From Comamonadaceae bacterium UBA2334 (GTDB taxonomy: Bacteria; Pseudomonadota; Gammaproteobacteria; Burkholderiales; Burkholderiaceae_C), in NCBI GenBank assembly GCA_002344885.1, contig DDUQ01000063.1, positions 1 to 21,023 on the forward strand: DNA of 21,023 nt, written 5' to 3'. Shown here piece after piece: positions 7,496 through 15,198 of the stretch. The translations under genes and the position numbers were made by a program. The notes beneath the pieces were generated by a model. It was given only the letters and a program-made list of their open reading frames with translations. It made no database searches and was not told the origin of the DNA. Each line of letters starts with the position of its first letter. The stretch's first letter is position 1.

Positions 7496-9076
7496 TCACT
7501 TCACTGACATGTAGCGGAACGGCATGAAGTTGTCTGCCAATTGCACCAGCGAGACATTGGACGCCACACCCCAGGCCAGGGCCTGCTGGTGCAGCGGCAA
7601 GTGCCCCACATCGTCCGCATGAATCTTGAATGCTTCCTTGATCATCCCGTCGCGCTTGGCCTTGTCTGTTTCGGACTGGATTTTGTTGGTCAGCTCATCC
7701 ACTTTGGGGTTGCAGTAGGAGCCCAGGTTGAATTGACCGCCACCTTTGTCATCCACACAGCGCATCAAGGCATTCAGCGCGTTGTGTGAGTCATAGGTGC
7801 CGGGTGTCCAGCCCAACAAATAGAAACTGGTGTCGCGGCGCAAAATTTTCGGGAAGTAAGTACCCTTGGTTTCGGCCTGCAGGTTCACTTTCACACCCAC
7901 GCGCGCCAGGTTGGCCGCCACCGCCTCGCAAATGCGGGAATCGTTCACATAGCGATCGTTGGGGCAGTTCATACCCACCTCGAAACCATTGGCATAACCC
8001 GCATCGGCCAATAGTTTTTTGGCGGCTTCCACGTCATAAGGCAACCGCGTGTTCATGGCAGCATCGAATCCGGTGATACCCGGTGCCACCATCAGGGCCG
8101 TGGGGGTGGACGCGCCACGCATCACCACGCGCTGAATCGAGTTGATATCGATGGCCTGGTAGAACGCCTGACGTACCCGCTTGTCCTTGAACGGGTTTTT
8201 GCCCTTCACATTGGAGTACACCAATTCGTCTCGCTTCTGGTCCATGCCCAGGAAAATGGTGCGCAACTCCGGTCCTTGCATCACCTTGGCCTTGCCGCTG
8301 CCGTTGATGCGGGCGACATCCTGCAAAGGCACGGGTTCAATCACGTCCACCTGTCCGCTCATGAGTGCCGCGACGCGGGTGGCATCGTTGCCAATGGGCG
8401 TGTATTCGATTTCGGCCACGTTGCCTTCAATCTTGCCCCAGTAGTTTCCATTGCGCTGAAACGTCGTTTTGACGTTCGGCTGGCGCTCGCGCAGGCGGTA
8501 CGGGCCGGTACCGTTGGCTTTGAATGAAGCCACGTTCTCCACGCCCTTACGACGGTCCACCGGGCGTGTTGCCTGGTTGGCCTCAGCCCACTGCTTGCTC
8601 ATGATGTACACCAGCGAAATGACATCAGGCAGGATGGGGAAGGGTGACTTGGTCTCGATTTCAACCACGTGGTCACCCTGCTTGCGCACCTCCTTGATGT
8701 CATTGGTGTAGCTCTTCATGTCAGAGCCATCGCCCGCCGCCCGGGCAAACGAAAACAGCACATCATCGGCCGTGAAGGCCGTGCCGTCGTGAAACTTGAC
8801 CCCTTTGCGCAACTCAAAACGCCAGACGGTAGGGCTGGTCTGCTTCCAGCCAGTGGCCAAGGCTGGCGTGAGCTGCAACTTACTGTCACGGCCCACCAGT
8901 GGTTCATACACGTTGCCCGTGACGCTGAGTTGCAACGATTCGTTCAGGGAGTGCGGGTCCATCGAAAGGGCGTCCCCCTGATTCCCGATGCGCACCGTCT
9001 GGGCAGAAGCAACTGAAAGCATAGCAACAGATGCTGTTGCAATAATCGAAAGGGCGCAACTATTAATCAATTTCAC
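7496..9076 (-). CDS. Periplasmic peptide-binding protein (SBP family 5), second in operon
   Basis: Solute-binding protein of the DppA/OppA class (SBP_bac_5), 526 residues. It delivers peptides or related amides to the permease pair. A Sec signal peptide is clear (MKLINSCALSIIATASVAML, cleavage after SVASA before QTVRIG). Family landmarks include NVYEPLVGRDSKLQLTPALA, the LRKGVKFHDGTAFTADDV motif and the ATRVAALMSGQVDV block. The start is set at GTG 9076-9074, because AGGAG lies 6 nt upstream and the signal peptide begins there. The longer in-frame ATG at 9115 would put 13 hydrophilic residues before it. It is clearly paralogous to the first binding protein of the operon (shared RTIFLGMDQ, NVKGKNPFKD, KLLADAGY and CPN-RY-ND--IC). 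It is 65 nt downstream of the M20 gene and 17 nt upstream of dppC. Confidence 0.93.
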   Translation of the reverse strand: MKLINSCALSIIATASVAMLSVASAQTVRIGNQGDALSMDPHSLNESLQLSVTGNVYEPLVGRDSKLQLTPALATGWKQTSPTVWRFELRKGVKFHDGTAFTADDVLFSFARAAGDGSDMKSYTNDIKEVRKQGDHVVEIETKSPFPILPDVISLVYIMSKQWAEANQATRPVDRRKGVENVASFKANGTGPYRLRERQPNVKTTFQRNGNYWGKIEGNVAEIEYTPIGNDATRVAALMSGQVDVIEPVPLQDVARINGSGKAKVMQGPELRTIFLGMDQKRDELVYSNVKGKNPFKDKRVRQAFYQAIDINSIQRVVMRGASTPTALMVAPGITGFDAAMNTRLPYDVEAAKKLLADAGYANGFEVGMNCPNDRYVNDSRICEAVAANLARVGVKVNLQAETKGTYFPKILRRDTSFYLLGWTPGTYDSHNALNALMRCVDDKGGGQFNLGSYCNPKVDELTNKIQSETDKAKRDGMIKEAFKIHADDVGHLPLHQQALAWGVASNVSLVQLADNFMPFRYMSVK

Positions 9077-9141
9077 TATAGTCTCCTGTTGGTTTTGGGA
9101 AAAAAGATTGGTCACTCGACATCACATACAACCCAGCCGCG

Positions 9142-10386
9142 TCAGGCAGCGGGCATCAGGGGAAGGCCCTGTTCGATCAGCCCGGCGTGCAACGCGGCAC
9201 CCAGGGGCAACACATCATCATTGAAGTCATAGCGGGCGTTGTGCAAAAAACAACTGCCGATGCCGTTCTCAGCCCCCTGCCCCAGCCGCAGGTAGGCGCC
9301 CGGCTTGACCTGCAACATGAAAGAAAAATCCTCCGCCCCCATGCTCGGCTCCATGTCCCGCACCACATGGTCTGTACCGACCAGGCTGTCGGCCACACTG
9401 GCTGCAAATTCGCTCTCGTCTGTTGAATTGATGGTGGCCGGGTAGATGCGCTCGTACTCAACCCGTGCTGTGGCACCAAAGCCCAGGGCCACCGCAGCAC
9501 ACAATTCGTTCAAGCGTTTTTCAACCTGCACCTGGACCGTCGGGCTGAAGGTGCGCACCGTCCCGACCAGCGTGGCCTCGCCCGGTACCACGCTGAACGC
9601 ACCCAGTTCACCTGCATGCATGGCACACAGGCTGATGACCGCACTGTCCAGTGGGCGCACGTTGCGCGACACGATGCTCTGCACTGCGGTGATGATGTGC
9701 GCCGCCACCACGACCGGATCAACGGTCAGGTAGGCATGGGCACCGTGTCCGCCCTGCCCGGTGATGCGGATGGTGATCCGGTCAGCCGCAGCCATCATGG
9801 GACCGCTGTTGATGCCCACCGTGCCGGGGCGCATTTGCGGCCAGTTGTGCATGGCATACACCGCATCAAGCGGAAAACGGTCGAACAGGCCATCGTCAAT
9901 CATGGCCTTCGCACCCGCAAAGCCTTCTTCGCCAGGCTGGAATATCAACACGGCTGTGCCGTCAAACTGCCGGGTCTCGGCCAGGTAGCGTGCGGCCCCC
10001 ACCAACATGGCGGTATGGCCATCATGACCACAACCGTGCATCAGTCCAGGGCGGGTGGATCGCCATGCGAATTCGTTGTGCTCGGTCATGGGAAGGGCAT
10101 CCATGTCAGCACGCAAGCCCAACATGCGTCCGCTGGCCTGGGTTTGCCCCCGAATCACCCCGACCACACCGGTTTTGCCGATCTGAGAATGAACTTCGTC
10201 CACGCCACAGGCTCGCAAGGCATCCACCACCCGGCGCGCGGTGTACACCTCTTCGTAGCCAAGCTCAGGATGTGCATGCAAATCACGCCGGAATGCAGTC
10301 AGCTCAGGGTGGAATGCGGCAATCCGCGCGAACGCTCCACCATGCGCACGCAACCTGCTCACCGGCTGATGGGCCTTGGCACCCAT
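9142..10386 (-). CDS. M20 family amidohydrolase/peptidase (hippurate-hydrolase type)
   Basis: Predicted dinuclear metal hydrolase of the M20D group (HipO/IAA-amino-acid hydrolase/AbgA-like), which splits N-acyl amino acids or small peptides in the cytoplasm. Probable metal ligands among the 414 residues are Cys119 and His121 (LMHGCGHDGH), Glu153/Glu154 (QPGEEG), His180 (YAMHNWP) and His382 (CFLHNARYDF). The dimerisation domain spans about 200-310 (GQGGHGAHAYLTVDP). No signal peptide is seen. The first about 20 residues are extra, but no nearer Met follows. The gene sits inside the transporter operon, 5 nt after the DppB-like gene. That suggests it processes what the transporter imports. The exact substrate cannot be read from sequence. 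Confidence 0.92.
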   Translation of the reverse strand: MGAKAHQPVSRLRAHGGAFARIAAFHPELTAFRRDLHAHPELGYEEVYTARRVVDALRACGVDEVHSQIGKTGVVGVIRGQTQASGRMLGLRADMDALPMTEHNEFAWRSTRPGLMHGCGHDGHTAMLVGAARYLAETRQFDGTAVLIFQPGEEGFAGAKAMIDDGLFDRFPLDAVYAMHNWPQMRPGTVGINSGPMMAAADRITIRITGQGGHGAHAYLTVDPVVVAAHIITAVQSIVSRNVRPLDSAVISLCAMHAGELGAFSVVPGEATLVGTVRTFSPTVQVQVEKRLNELCAAVALGFGATARVEYERIYPATINSTDESEFAASVADSLVGTDHVVRDMEPSMGAEDFSFMLQVKPGAYLRLGQGAENGIGSCFLHNARYDFNDDVLPLGAALHAGLIEQGLPLMPAA

Positions 10387-10391
10387 AGCTG

Positions 10392-11372
10392 TCAGTGCCC
10401 CCCACCTTTGTCGGCGCGCAGACGCGGATCAACGGCGAAGTACAACAGATCAACCAGCAAATTGATGACCACAAAAATCAGCGCAATCAAACATAAGTAA
10501 GCGGCCATGACAGGGATGTCGGCAAACGTCACCGCCTGAATAAAGAGCAACCCCATCCCCGGCCACTGAAACACGGTCTCGGTGATGATGGCAAACGCAA
10601 TCAGGCCACCCAGTTGCAACCCGGTGATGGTCATCACGGGTACCAGTGTGTTCTTCAGCGCGTGTCCGAAGTGAATTGCCCGGTCGGTCAACCCACGGGC
10701 ACGGGCAAACTTGATGTAGTCGGTCCGCAGCACCTCCAGCATTTCGGCCCGCACCAGGCGCATGATGAGCGTGAGCTGAAAAATGGCCAGCGTGGTCGCG
10801 GGCATGGCGATATGGTGCCAGCCTTTGGCCGTCAGCAGTCCAGTCGTCCAGCCACCGATGCTCACCACCTCACCGCGGCCAAAGCTGGGGAACCAGCCCA
10901 AGTTCACGGCAAAAACCAGGATCAGCAAAATGCCGATCAGGAACGTCGGCAGGGATACGCCCAACAGCGAGACCGTCATGAACACCTGTGTCAAGAAGGT
11001 GCCTCGGCGCAACGCTGCGTACACCCCCATCGGAATGCCAAGCACCAGTGCCATGCCCGCAGCCACCAGCGCCAACTCCAGCGTGGCCGGAAAGCGCTCG
11101 GCAATCAGACGCGACACACTGGCACCCTGACGGAGACTCAAACCAAACTCACCCTGCACCGCATTGGCCAGAAAGTGCCAGAACTGGACAATAAATGGCT
11201 TGTCCAGCCCCAGCGCTTCACGCATTTCGCGTACCTGCTCGGGTGTCGCGTCCTGCCCCAACAAAAACACAACCGGGTCGCCCACATACTGAAACAGCAT
11301 GAACGAGATGAAAGCCACCGTCACCATGACGATGGCCGCCTGCATCAGGCGTCTGAGGATGAAAGCAAACAT
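10392..11372 (-). CDS. dppB: Peptide ABC transporter permease (DppB/OppB type)
   Basis: Inner-membrane permease, 326 residues. The N-terminal membrane helix (FILRRLMQAAIVMVTVAFIS) and the DPVVFLLGQDATPEQ periplasmic segment with REALGLDKPF are standard for DppB. They are followed by further helices and the EAA loop (DYIKFARARGLTDRAIHFGHALKN). It ends LYFAVDPRLR, the usual DppB C-terminus, plus a short ADKGGGH tail. It is separated from its DppC partner by the M20 gene and the second binding protein, an unusual split of the two permeases. No strong Shine-Dalgarno is visible. The first binding-protein gene ends 40 nt upstream. Confidence 0.94.
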   Translation of the reverse strand: MFAFILRRLMQAAIVMVTVAFISFMLFQYVGDPVVFLLGQDATPEQVREMREALGLDKPFIVQFWHFLANAVQGEFGLSLRQGASVSRLIAERFPATLELALVAAGMALVLGIPMGVYAALRRGTFLTQVFMTVSLLGVSLPTFLIGILLILVFAVNLGWFPSFGRGEVVSIGGWTTGLLTAKGWHHIAMPATTLAIFQLTLIMRLVRAEMLEVLRTDYIKFARARGLTDRAIHFGHALKNTLVPVMTITGLQLGGLIAFAIITETVFQWPGMGLLFIQAVTFADIPVMAAYLCLIALIFVVINLLVDLLYFAVDPRLRADKGGGH

Positions 11373-11412
11373 GGTTGCGTGATGATGGACAGGAAAGTTA
11401 CGCGGCAGGCGA

Positions 11413-12984
11413 TCAGTTGACCTTGATCAGACGCCAGTCGAGTCGGTTGTCCGCGCGGTGCACCACGTCGATGTTTTTCTTCATTGCCCAGGGAATGATC
11501 TGGTTGTGCAATGGGATGTGTGCCACATCGTCGTTTTGCAGCTTGAGGGCTTTGGTCAACAAGTCGGTACGCAATTTCAGGTCGGTTTCTTTGCGTGCGC
11601 GCTCCACCAGACCATCCATTTGCGGGTTGCTGTAGCGTCCCACGTTGTAGTTGCCATCGCCACCCGCGCCGACCGAGCGCACCAAGGACTGGATGCTGTA
11701 CATCGCATCAAACGTTGGTACACCCCAGCCCAGCATGTAGATGCTGGCTTCATAGCGCTGAATCATCGGGAAATAGGTTGACAGCGGCAGCGTGCGCAGC
11801 TTGGCCTTCACACCCACTTTGGCCCACATGGCGGTCACGGCCTGGCAAATGGCTTCGTCATTGATGTAGCGGTTGTTGGGGCAGGCAAAGTCCACCTCGA
11901 AGCCGTCTTTGTAACCCGCGTCAGCCAACAGCTTCTGGGCGTCGGCCACGCTGTAGGGGTAACGCTGGTGCACTTCCTTGGTCCAGCCATTCACCTGGGG
12001 CGCCACCAGTGCACCCGTGGGCTGGCCGAGGTCCCGCATGGTGACGCGCTTGATGGTGTCAATGTCGATGGCCTGGTACAGCGCCTTGCGTACACGCACG
12101 TCTTTCAGCGGGTTCTTGCCTTTGACGTTGCTACCCGGCAACTCCTCGCGGAACTGATCCATACCAAGGAAGATGGTGCGGTTCTCCACGCCATCAATCA
12201 CCTTCAGCGTGGGTGTGGCACGCACACGCGGCAAATCCTGCGGGCTAGGGTCCAGCACAAAGTCCACCTCGCCAGACAACAGCGCGGCCATGCGAGTGGC
12301 CACTGCCTTGACAGGCGTGTAAACCACCTCGGTCACGTTCGACTCCTGCTTGCCCCACCAGGCATCGTTCTTGACCAGTACCATTTTCTGGTCAGGTTGC
12401 CACTCCTTCAGTTTGAAAGGGCCCGTACCCATGGCATTGCGGTGGGCAAAGTTTTCGTCCTTGGTCTTGATGTCTTTGGGCGCAACCGAGCCATTTTTCT
12501 CTGCCCACGCCTTGCTCATCATGCGCAATTCTGTCAACTGGTTCAACAGGACTGGGTTTGGGCCTTTGGTAAAAATGTCAATTGTGTTGGCATCCACTTT
12601 CGCCACCCGTTCCACACCCTCGGTATACACCGCAAAGTTGGAGGTTTTGGACATGGCGCGGTCAAGCGAGAACACGGCATCGTCGGCAGTAAACGCGCTG
12701 CCGTCGTGGAACTTGACACCCGAACGCAGGGTCAGGCGCAGTTGAGTGGGGCTGACCTGCTTCCAAGCGGTGGCCAGCACAGGTTCGACCTTGAAGGTCT
12801 GGCTGTTGTAGTAGACCAGCGACTCGTAAACCGAGGCATGGATGCCGTTGGCCAACGCATTGTTCTGCGAGTGGATGTCCCATGTGGGAATGTCACTGGC
12901 ACTGGTCCATTTGAATGTCTTGGCCTGAACAACAGCACCCGACAACGCCAACACGGCACACAACGCGGTCATCTTCAGTTTCAT
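11413..12984 (-). CDS. Periplasmic peptide-binding protein (SBP family 5), first in operon
   Basis: First gene of the operon, 523 residues of the SBP_bac_5 class. The signal peptide is MKLKMTALCAVLALSGAVVQ, with cleavage after VVQA before KTFKW. It shows VYESLVYYNSQTFKVEPVLA, LRSGVKFHDGSAFTADDA and ATRMAALLSGEVDF. Start at 12984 is chosen because GGAG is 9 nt upstream and the signal peptide begins here. The open frame extends 33 codons further, but those residues do not look secretory. It is a paralogue of the protein at 7496-9076, so the operon carries two receptors for one permease/ATPase set, possibly with different ligand preferences. A candidate sigma-54 promoter lies about 110 nt upstream. 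Confidence 0.93.
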   Translation of the reverse strand: MKLKMTALCAVLALSGAVVQAKTFKWTSASDIPTWDIHSQNNALANGIHASVYESLVYYNSQTFKVEPVLATAWKQVSPTQLRLTLRSGVKFHDGSAFTADDAVFSLDRAMSKTSNFAVYTEGVERVAKVDANTIDIFTKGPNPVLLNQLTELRMMSKAWAEKNGSVAPKDIKTKDENFAHRNAMGTGPFKLKEWQPDQKMVLVKNDAWWGKQESNVTEVVYTPVKAVATRMAALLSGEVDFVLDPSPQDLPRVRATPTLKVIDGVENRTIFLGMDQFREELPGSNVKGKNPLKDVRVRKALYQAIDIDTIKRVTMRDLGQPTGALVAPQVNGWTKEVHQRYPYSVADAQKLLADAGYKDGFEVDFACPNNRYINDEAICQAVTAMWAKVGVKAKLRTLPLSTYFPMIQRYEASIYMLGWGVPTFDAMYSIQSLVRSVGAGGDGNYNVGRYSNPQMDGLVERARKETDLKLRTDLLTKALKLQNDDVAHIPLHNQIIPWAMKKNIDVVHRADNRLDWRLIKVN

Positions 12985-13092
12985 CGCAGTCAGCTCCATG
13001 GAAGGTAAAAAAAGAAACAGTATGCCTGATCCCTGAAACCCTCTTGATCGGGTTTGTATGGGGTGTCGCCCGGGAGACCGCACCAGTTGAGG

Positions 13093-13107
13093 GCAAAAAT
13101 CGCACCA
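13093..13107 (-). promoter_or_regulatory. Candidate sigma-54 promoter of the peptide operon
   Basis: Read on the minus strand: TGGTGC-GATTT-TTGC, against the sigma-54 consensus TGGCAC-N5-TTGC. The invariant GG and GC are 10 nt apart. Transcription would begin near 13081, giving a leader of about 97 nt before the first binding-protein gene. Confidence 0.6.
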
Positions 13108-13180
13108 AAACTACGCCAACAACAAGCTGCAAAACGTAAGGGTTTTCCCCAAAACGGGGCGCGCCAAAAACATGCTGGGA

Positions 13181-13212
13181 AAGTGTTGTTTTGAAGTCAG
13201 TTTGCGACACTT
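13181..13212. promoter_or_regulatory. Candidate activator-binding inverted repeat between the divergent promoters
   Basis: AAGTGTTG (13181-13188) and CGACACTT (13205-13212) form an imperfect (7 of 8) inverted repeat with a 16-nt gap. An overlapping perfect repeat TTGCG-N12-CGCAA lies at 13202-13223. Centred near 13197, it would be about 85 nt upstream of the porin start and about 115 nt upstream of the operon start, distances typical of enhancer-binding proteins. It does not match the NtrC box. Function is inferred from position only. Confidence 0.35.
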
Positions 13213-13255
13213 TTTTGACGCAATTCCGCGTGTAAACCCTGAGCCATGGGTACAT

Positions 13256-13270
13256 TGGCACTGTTGTTGC
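13256..13270 (+). promoter_or_regulatory. Sigma-54 promoter of porin 1
   Basis: TGGCAC-TGTTG-TTGC is an exact match to the -24/-12 consensus TGGCAC-N5-TTGC. Transcription would start near 13282, leaving about 80 nt of leader before the porin ATG at 13362. Confidence 0.75.
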
Positions 13271-13361
13271 GAGTTGCTGATGCACCCCTTCTGCGGTGTG
13301 CGCGCCTGAATTGGCAGCCGACGCATCACAAACCATTTTTTTTGACCCTCAAGGAACCATC

Positions 13362-14279
13362 ATGAAAAAATCCCTCATCGCATTGGCCGCACTGGCTTTC
13401 GTGGGCGCAGCTTCCGCCCAGTCTTCTGTGACGCTGTACGGTGTTGCTGATGTCGCCGTTGCCAAAGCAAAAGGCGCGAAACTTGGTGCCGCACCCAATG
13501 CCAATCAAACCAGTCGCTGGGGCCTGAAAGGCTCGGAAGATTTGGGCGGAGGTCTGAAAGCCACCTTTACCTTCGAGCAAGCCGTGAGCCTTGCTGATGG
13601 CAGCACGTCCAAAGGGTTTGCCCGCCAGGCCAACGTTGGCTTTGAAGGTGGCTTTGGTACAGTAAAAATTGGCCAGAACTGGAACCCGCTTGACGACATC
13701 TATTACAACGGTGACAGCATGTTCGGCGCGAATGCGTTGTCTCTGCAGAACGGTGTCTGGGGCAACTCCTATACAGGCGCAGCGGCAGCACAGTTGTATT
13801 ACGCTACACCTGAGATTGCAGGTTTCAGCGGCGCATACAGCACTCAGTTGAAGGGCAATGCCGCGAAGAAAGTTTCATCCTTCCACGTAAAATATGCATC
13901 CGGCCCTGTGTATGCAGGTTTGGGCTATGAAAATGATGAAACCATGGGCCGCAAAGGCACCATGCTCAACGCCACTTATGATTTAGGTATGGCGAAGTTG
14001 CTTGGTAGCTACTACACAACGAAGAAATTTGGAACCACTCCCAAAATCGACTCCTACCAGTTCGGCGCAGATATCCCAATGGGTGCAGCGCTGACATTGA
14101 CGGTTGGCTATGCCTCCAGCAAGGCTAAAGTAGCTGGGGCCAAAGCGGGAACTGGCTTTGGTGTTGGTGCTGCATACGCCCTCTCCAAGCGAACAACCGT
14201 TTACGGCGGCATTCGCGCTACCAACGCTGCTGCAGGCGATAACGATATTTGGGGCCTCGGTATCAACCACAAATTCTGA
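13362..14279 (+). CDS. Outer-membrane porin (Porin_4 / Omp32-like), porin 1
   Basis: Trimeric outer-membrane beta-barrel porin of the betaproteobacterial type, 305 residues, letting small hydrophilic solutes into the periplasm. The signal peptide is MKKSLIALAALAFVGAASAQ, and the mature protein begins SSVTLYGVADV as usual. SRWGLKGSEDLGGGLKATFTFE and QANVGFEGGFGTVKIGQ are family signatures. It ends in the C-terminal strand WGLGINHKF with terminal Phe, the BAM recognition signal. Start at 13362 has AAGGA about 6 nt upstream; the open frame upstream (from 13296) is not translated in this view. It is shorter than the usual 330-370 residues. It is divergent from the peptide operon, and an exact sigma-54 consensus precedes it. 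Confidence 0.95.
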   Translation: MKKSLIALAALAFVGAASAQSSVTLYGVADVAVAKAKGAKLGAAPNANQTSRWGLKGSEDLGGGLKATFTFEQAVSLADGSTSKGFARQANVGFEGGFGTVKIGQNWNPLDDIYYNGDSMFGANALSLQNGVWGNSYTGAAAAQLYYATPEIAGFSGAYSTQLKGNAAKKVSSFHVKYASGPVYAGLGYENDETMGRKGTMLNATYDLGMAKLLGSYYTTKKFGTTPKIDSYQFGADIPMGAALTLTVGYASSKAKVAGAKAGTGFGVGAAYALSKRTTVYGGIRATNAAAGDNDIWGLGINHKF

Positions 14280-14324
14280 TTGCACTCGGGCGCGCAAGCG
14301 CTCCGTGTTTTGTCTCCAAGGTTC

Positions 14325-14353
14325 AAAAGCCTGCACAAAATGCAGGCTTTTTT
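14325..14353 (+). terminator. Rho-independent terminator of porin 1
   Basis: AAAAGCCTGCA (14325-14335) pairs perfectly with TGCAGGCTTTT (14341-14351) around a CAAAA loop and runs into further T's. It starts 45 nt after the porin stop. Confidence 0.92.
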
Positions 14354-14445
14354 CTTGGTGTGTGCCTCTCTACCACTTGTACGAGGTAGAGTAACGTATG
14401 CCTTGTCTTTGCCTCCCGTCGACATCGGCACTTCTATCGAACTGC

Positions 14446-15039
14446 TCATGAGCGGCCAACTTCAGCCAGGCAAGAGGCCCGTGTCCTCGTAAAGATCATC
14501 CAGGCACAACGAAAGCGAAGCATCGCCGCACACTGCACGTCCAGCCGATCATCCACATCAAATGACAGCGTGCCCCATTGACCATCGGGTAACCGAACAT
14601 GGCACTGCGCCCACACGCGCTCCGAGTCCACGACGAGGTAATAACGCAAACTGGGCAAGCGTTGGTAGGACAGCCGCTTTTCCCTCACATCGGTCGCAGC
14701 TGTAGCAAGCGACAGCACTTCGGCTATAAAGCAGGGCGCTTGCTTGTGGTGCGGATGATCGTCATGCGGATCGCACACCAGCATCACATCGGGGTAGTAA
14801 TAGAGGGTGCCTTGCATCTGCCGCAAACGCATATCGGCCACGAAGGTTTTACAAGACTTTCCCCGCGTGACCGAACGCAAATGGAATGCAATGTTCAGCG
14901 CAATTTGGTTGTGTCGCTCACTGGCACCAGCCACGGGATAGACCTGACCACTCACCAATTCACGCCTCGTTGGCGACTGAGCTTCGCTCGACAGATAGTC
15001 ATCTTCAGATATGACTGGTTTGAGCAATGCCTGCGACAT
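14446..15039 (-). CDS. Uma2-family (DUF820) putative endonuclease, C-terminus apparently frameshifted
   Basis: Belongs to the Uma2/DUF820 family, which has a PD-(D/E)xK nuclease fold; its biological role is largely unknown. Family landmarks are RRELVSGQVYPVAGASERHN (26-45), YYPDVMLVCD with Asp84, FIAEVLS with Glu107, then DVREKRLSYQRLPSLRYYLVVD. The start at 15039 is supported by GGAGG 6 nt upstream. After Met173 the annotated frame reads LRFRCAWMIFTRTR, unlike the family. One frame over, the DNA reads LSLCLDDLYEDTGLLPG and stops at 14462, which is the expected Uma2 ending. A one-base loss near 14515-14520 is likely (or a sequencing error). The true C-terminus is therefore doubtful, though the catalytic core is intact. 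It sits alone between two porin genes. Confidence 0.85.
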   Translation of the reverse strand: MSQALLKPVISEDDYLSSEAQSPTRRELVSGQVYPVAGASERHNQIALNIAFHLRSVTRGKSCKTFVADMRLRQMQGTLYYYPDVMLVCDPHDDHPHHKQAPCFIAEVLSLATAATDVREKRLSYQRLPSLRYYLVVDSERVWAQCHVRLPDGQWGTLSFDVDDRLDVQCAAMLRFRCAWMIFTRTRASCLAEVGRS

Positions 15040-15125
15040 AGGAAGCCTCCAGCATCAAAGTTTAGACGCATATTTTGCAACGACCCTCCCGCACTGCACG
15101 GCGCAACGCCTTTCGTGTCACGCAG

Positions 15126-15162
15126 CAAAAAGCCCCTGGCTTTACAGCGCAAGGGCTTTTTG
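15126..15162 (-). terminator. Rho-independent terminator of porin 2
   Basis: CAAAAAGCCC (15126-15135) and GGGCTTTTTG (15153-15162) are exact inverse complements with a 17-nt loop. Read on the minus strand, the stem ends in GGGGCTTTTTG about 37-70 nt after the porin 2 stop. Because the arms are A/T-rich on both sides, it could act in either direction. Confidence 0.85.
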
Positions 15163-15198
15163 ATTGAAAGTCAACACCGGCATGCGCCGGCATAAAAA

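Larger units (their letters stand above)
12985..13361. other. Divergent intergenic region between peptide operon and porin 1
   Basis: This 377-base region has no gene. It contains two outward-facing sigma-54 type promoters (13093-13107 minus, 13256-13270 plus), inverted repeats between them (13181-13212, 13202-13223), and overlapping, mutually exclusive short hairpins at 13142-13159 (GTTTT-CCCC-AAAAC-GGGG). A small inverted repeat AAACCC/GGGTTT (13036-13055) falls in the predicted leader of the peptide operon. Confidence 0.65.

Noticed and set aside
11968..13008. 346-codon plus-strand frame antisense to the first binding protein
   Set aside because: No start signal or motif; the minus-strand gene has a signal peptide and full family similarity.
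13079..13107. Repeated CGCACCA (13079-13085, 13101-13107), 22 bp apart, as NtrC half-sites
   Set aside because: The second copy is the -24 element of the sigma-54 promoter itself and neither has a matching second arm; a 7-mer repeat is weak evidence.
13280..13299. TGCACC-N8-GGTGTG near the porin 1 start site as an NtrC box
   Set aside because: The spacing is 8 instead of 5 and it lies at or downstream of the predicted transcription start.
14446..14523. Programmed frameshifting in the Uma2-like gene
   Set aside because: No slippery heptamer or stimulatory structure is visible at the junction; mutation or sequencing error is simpler.
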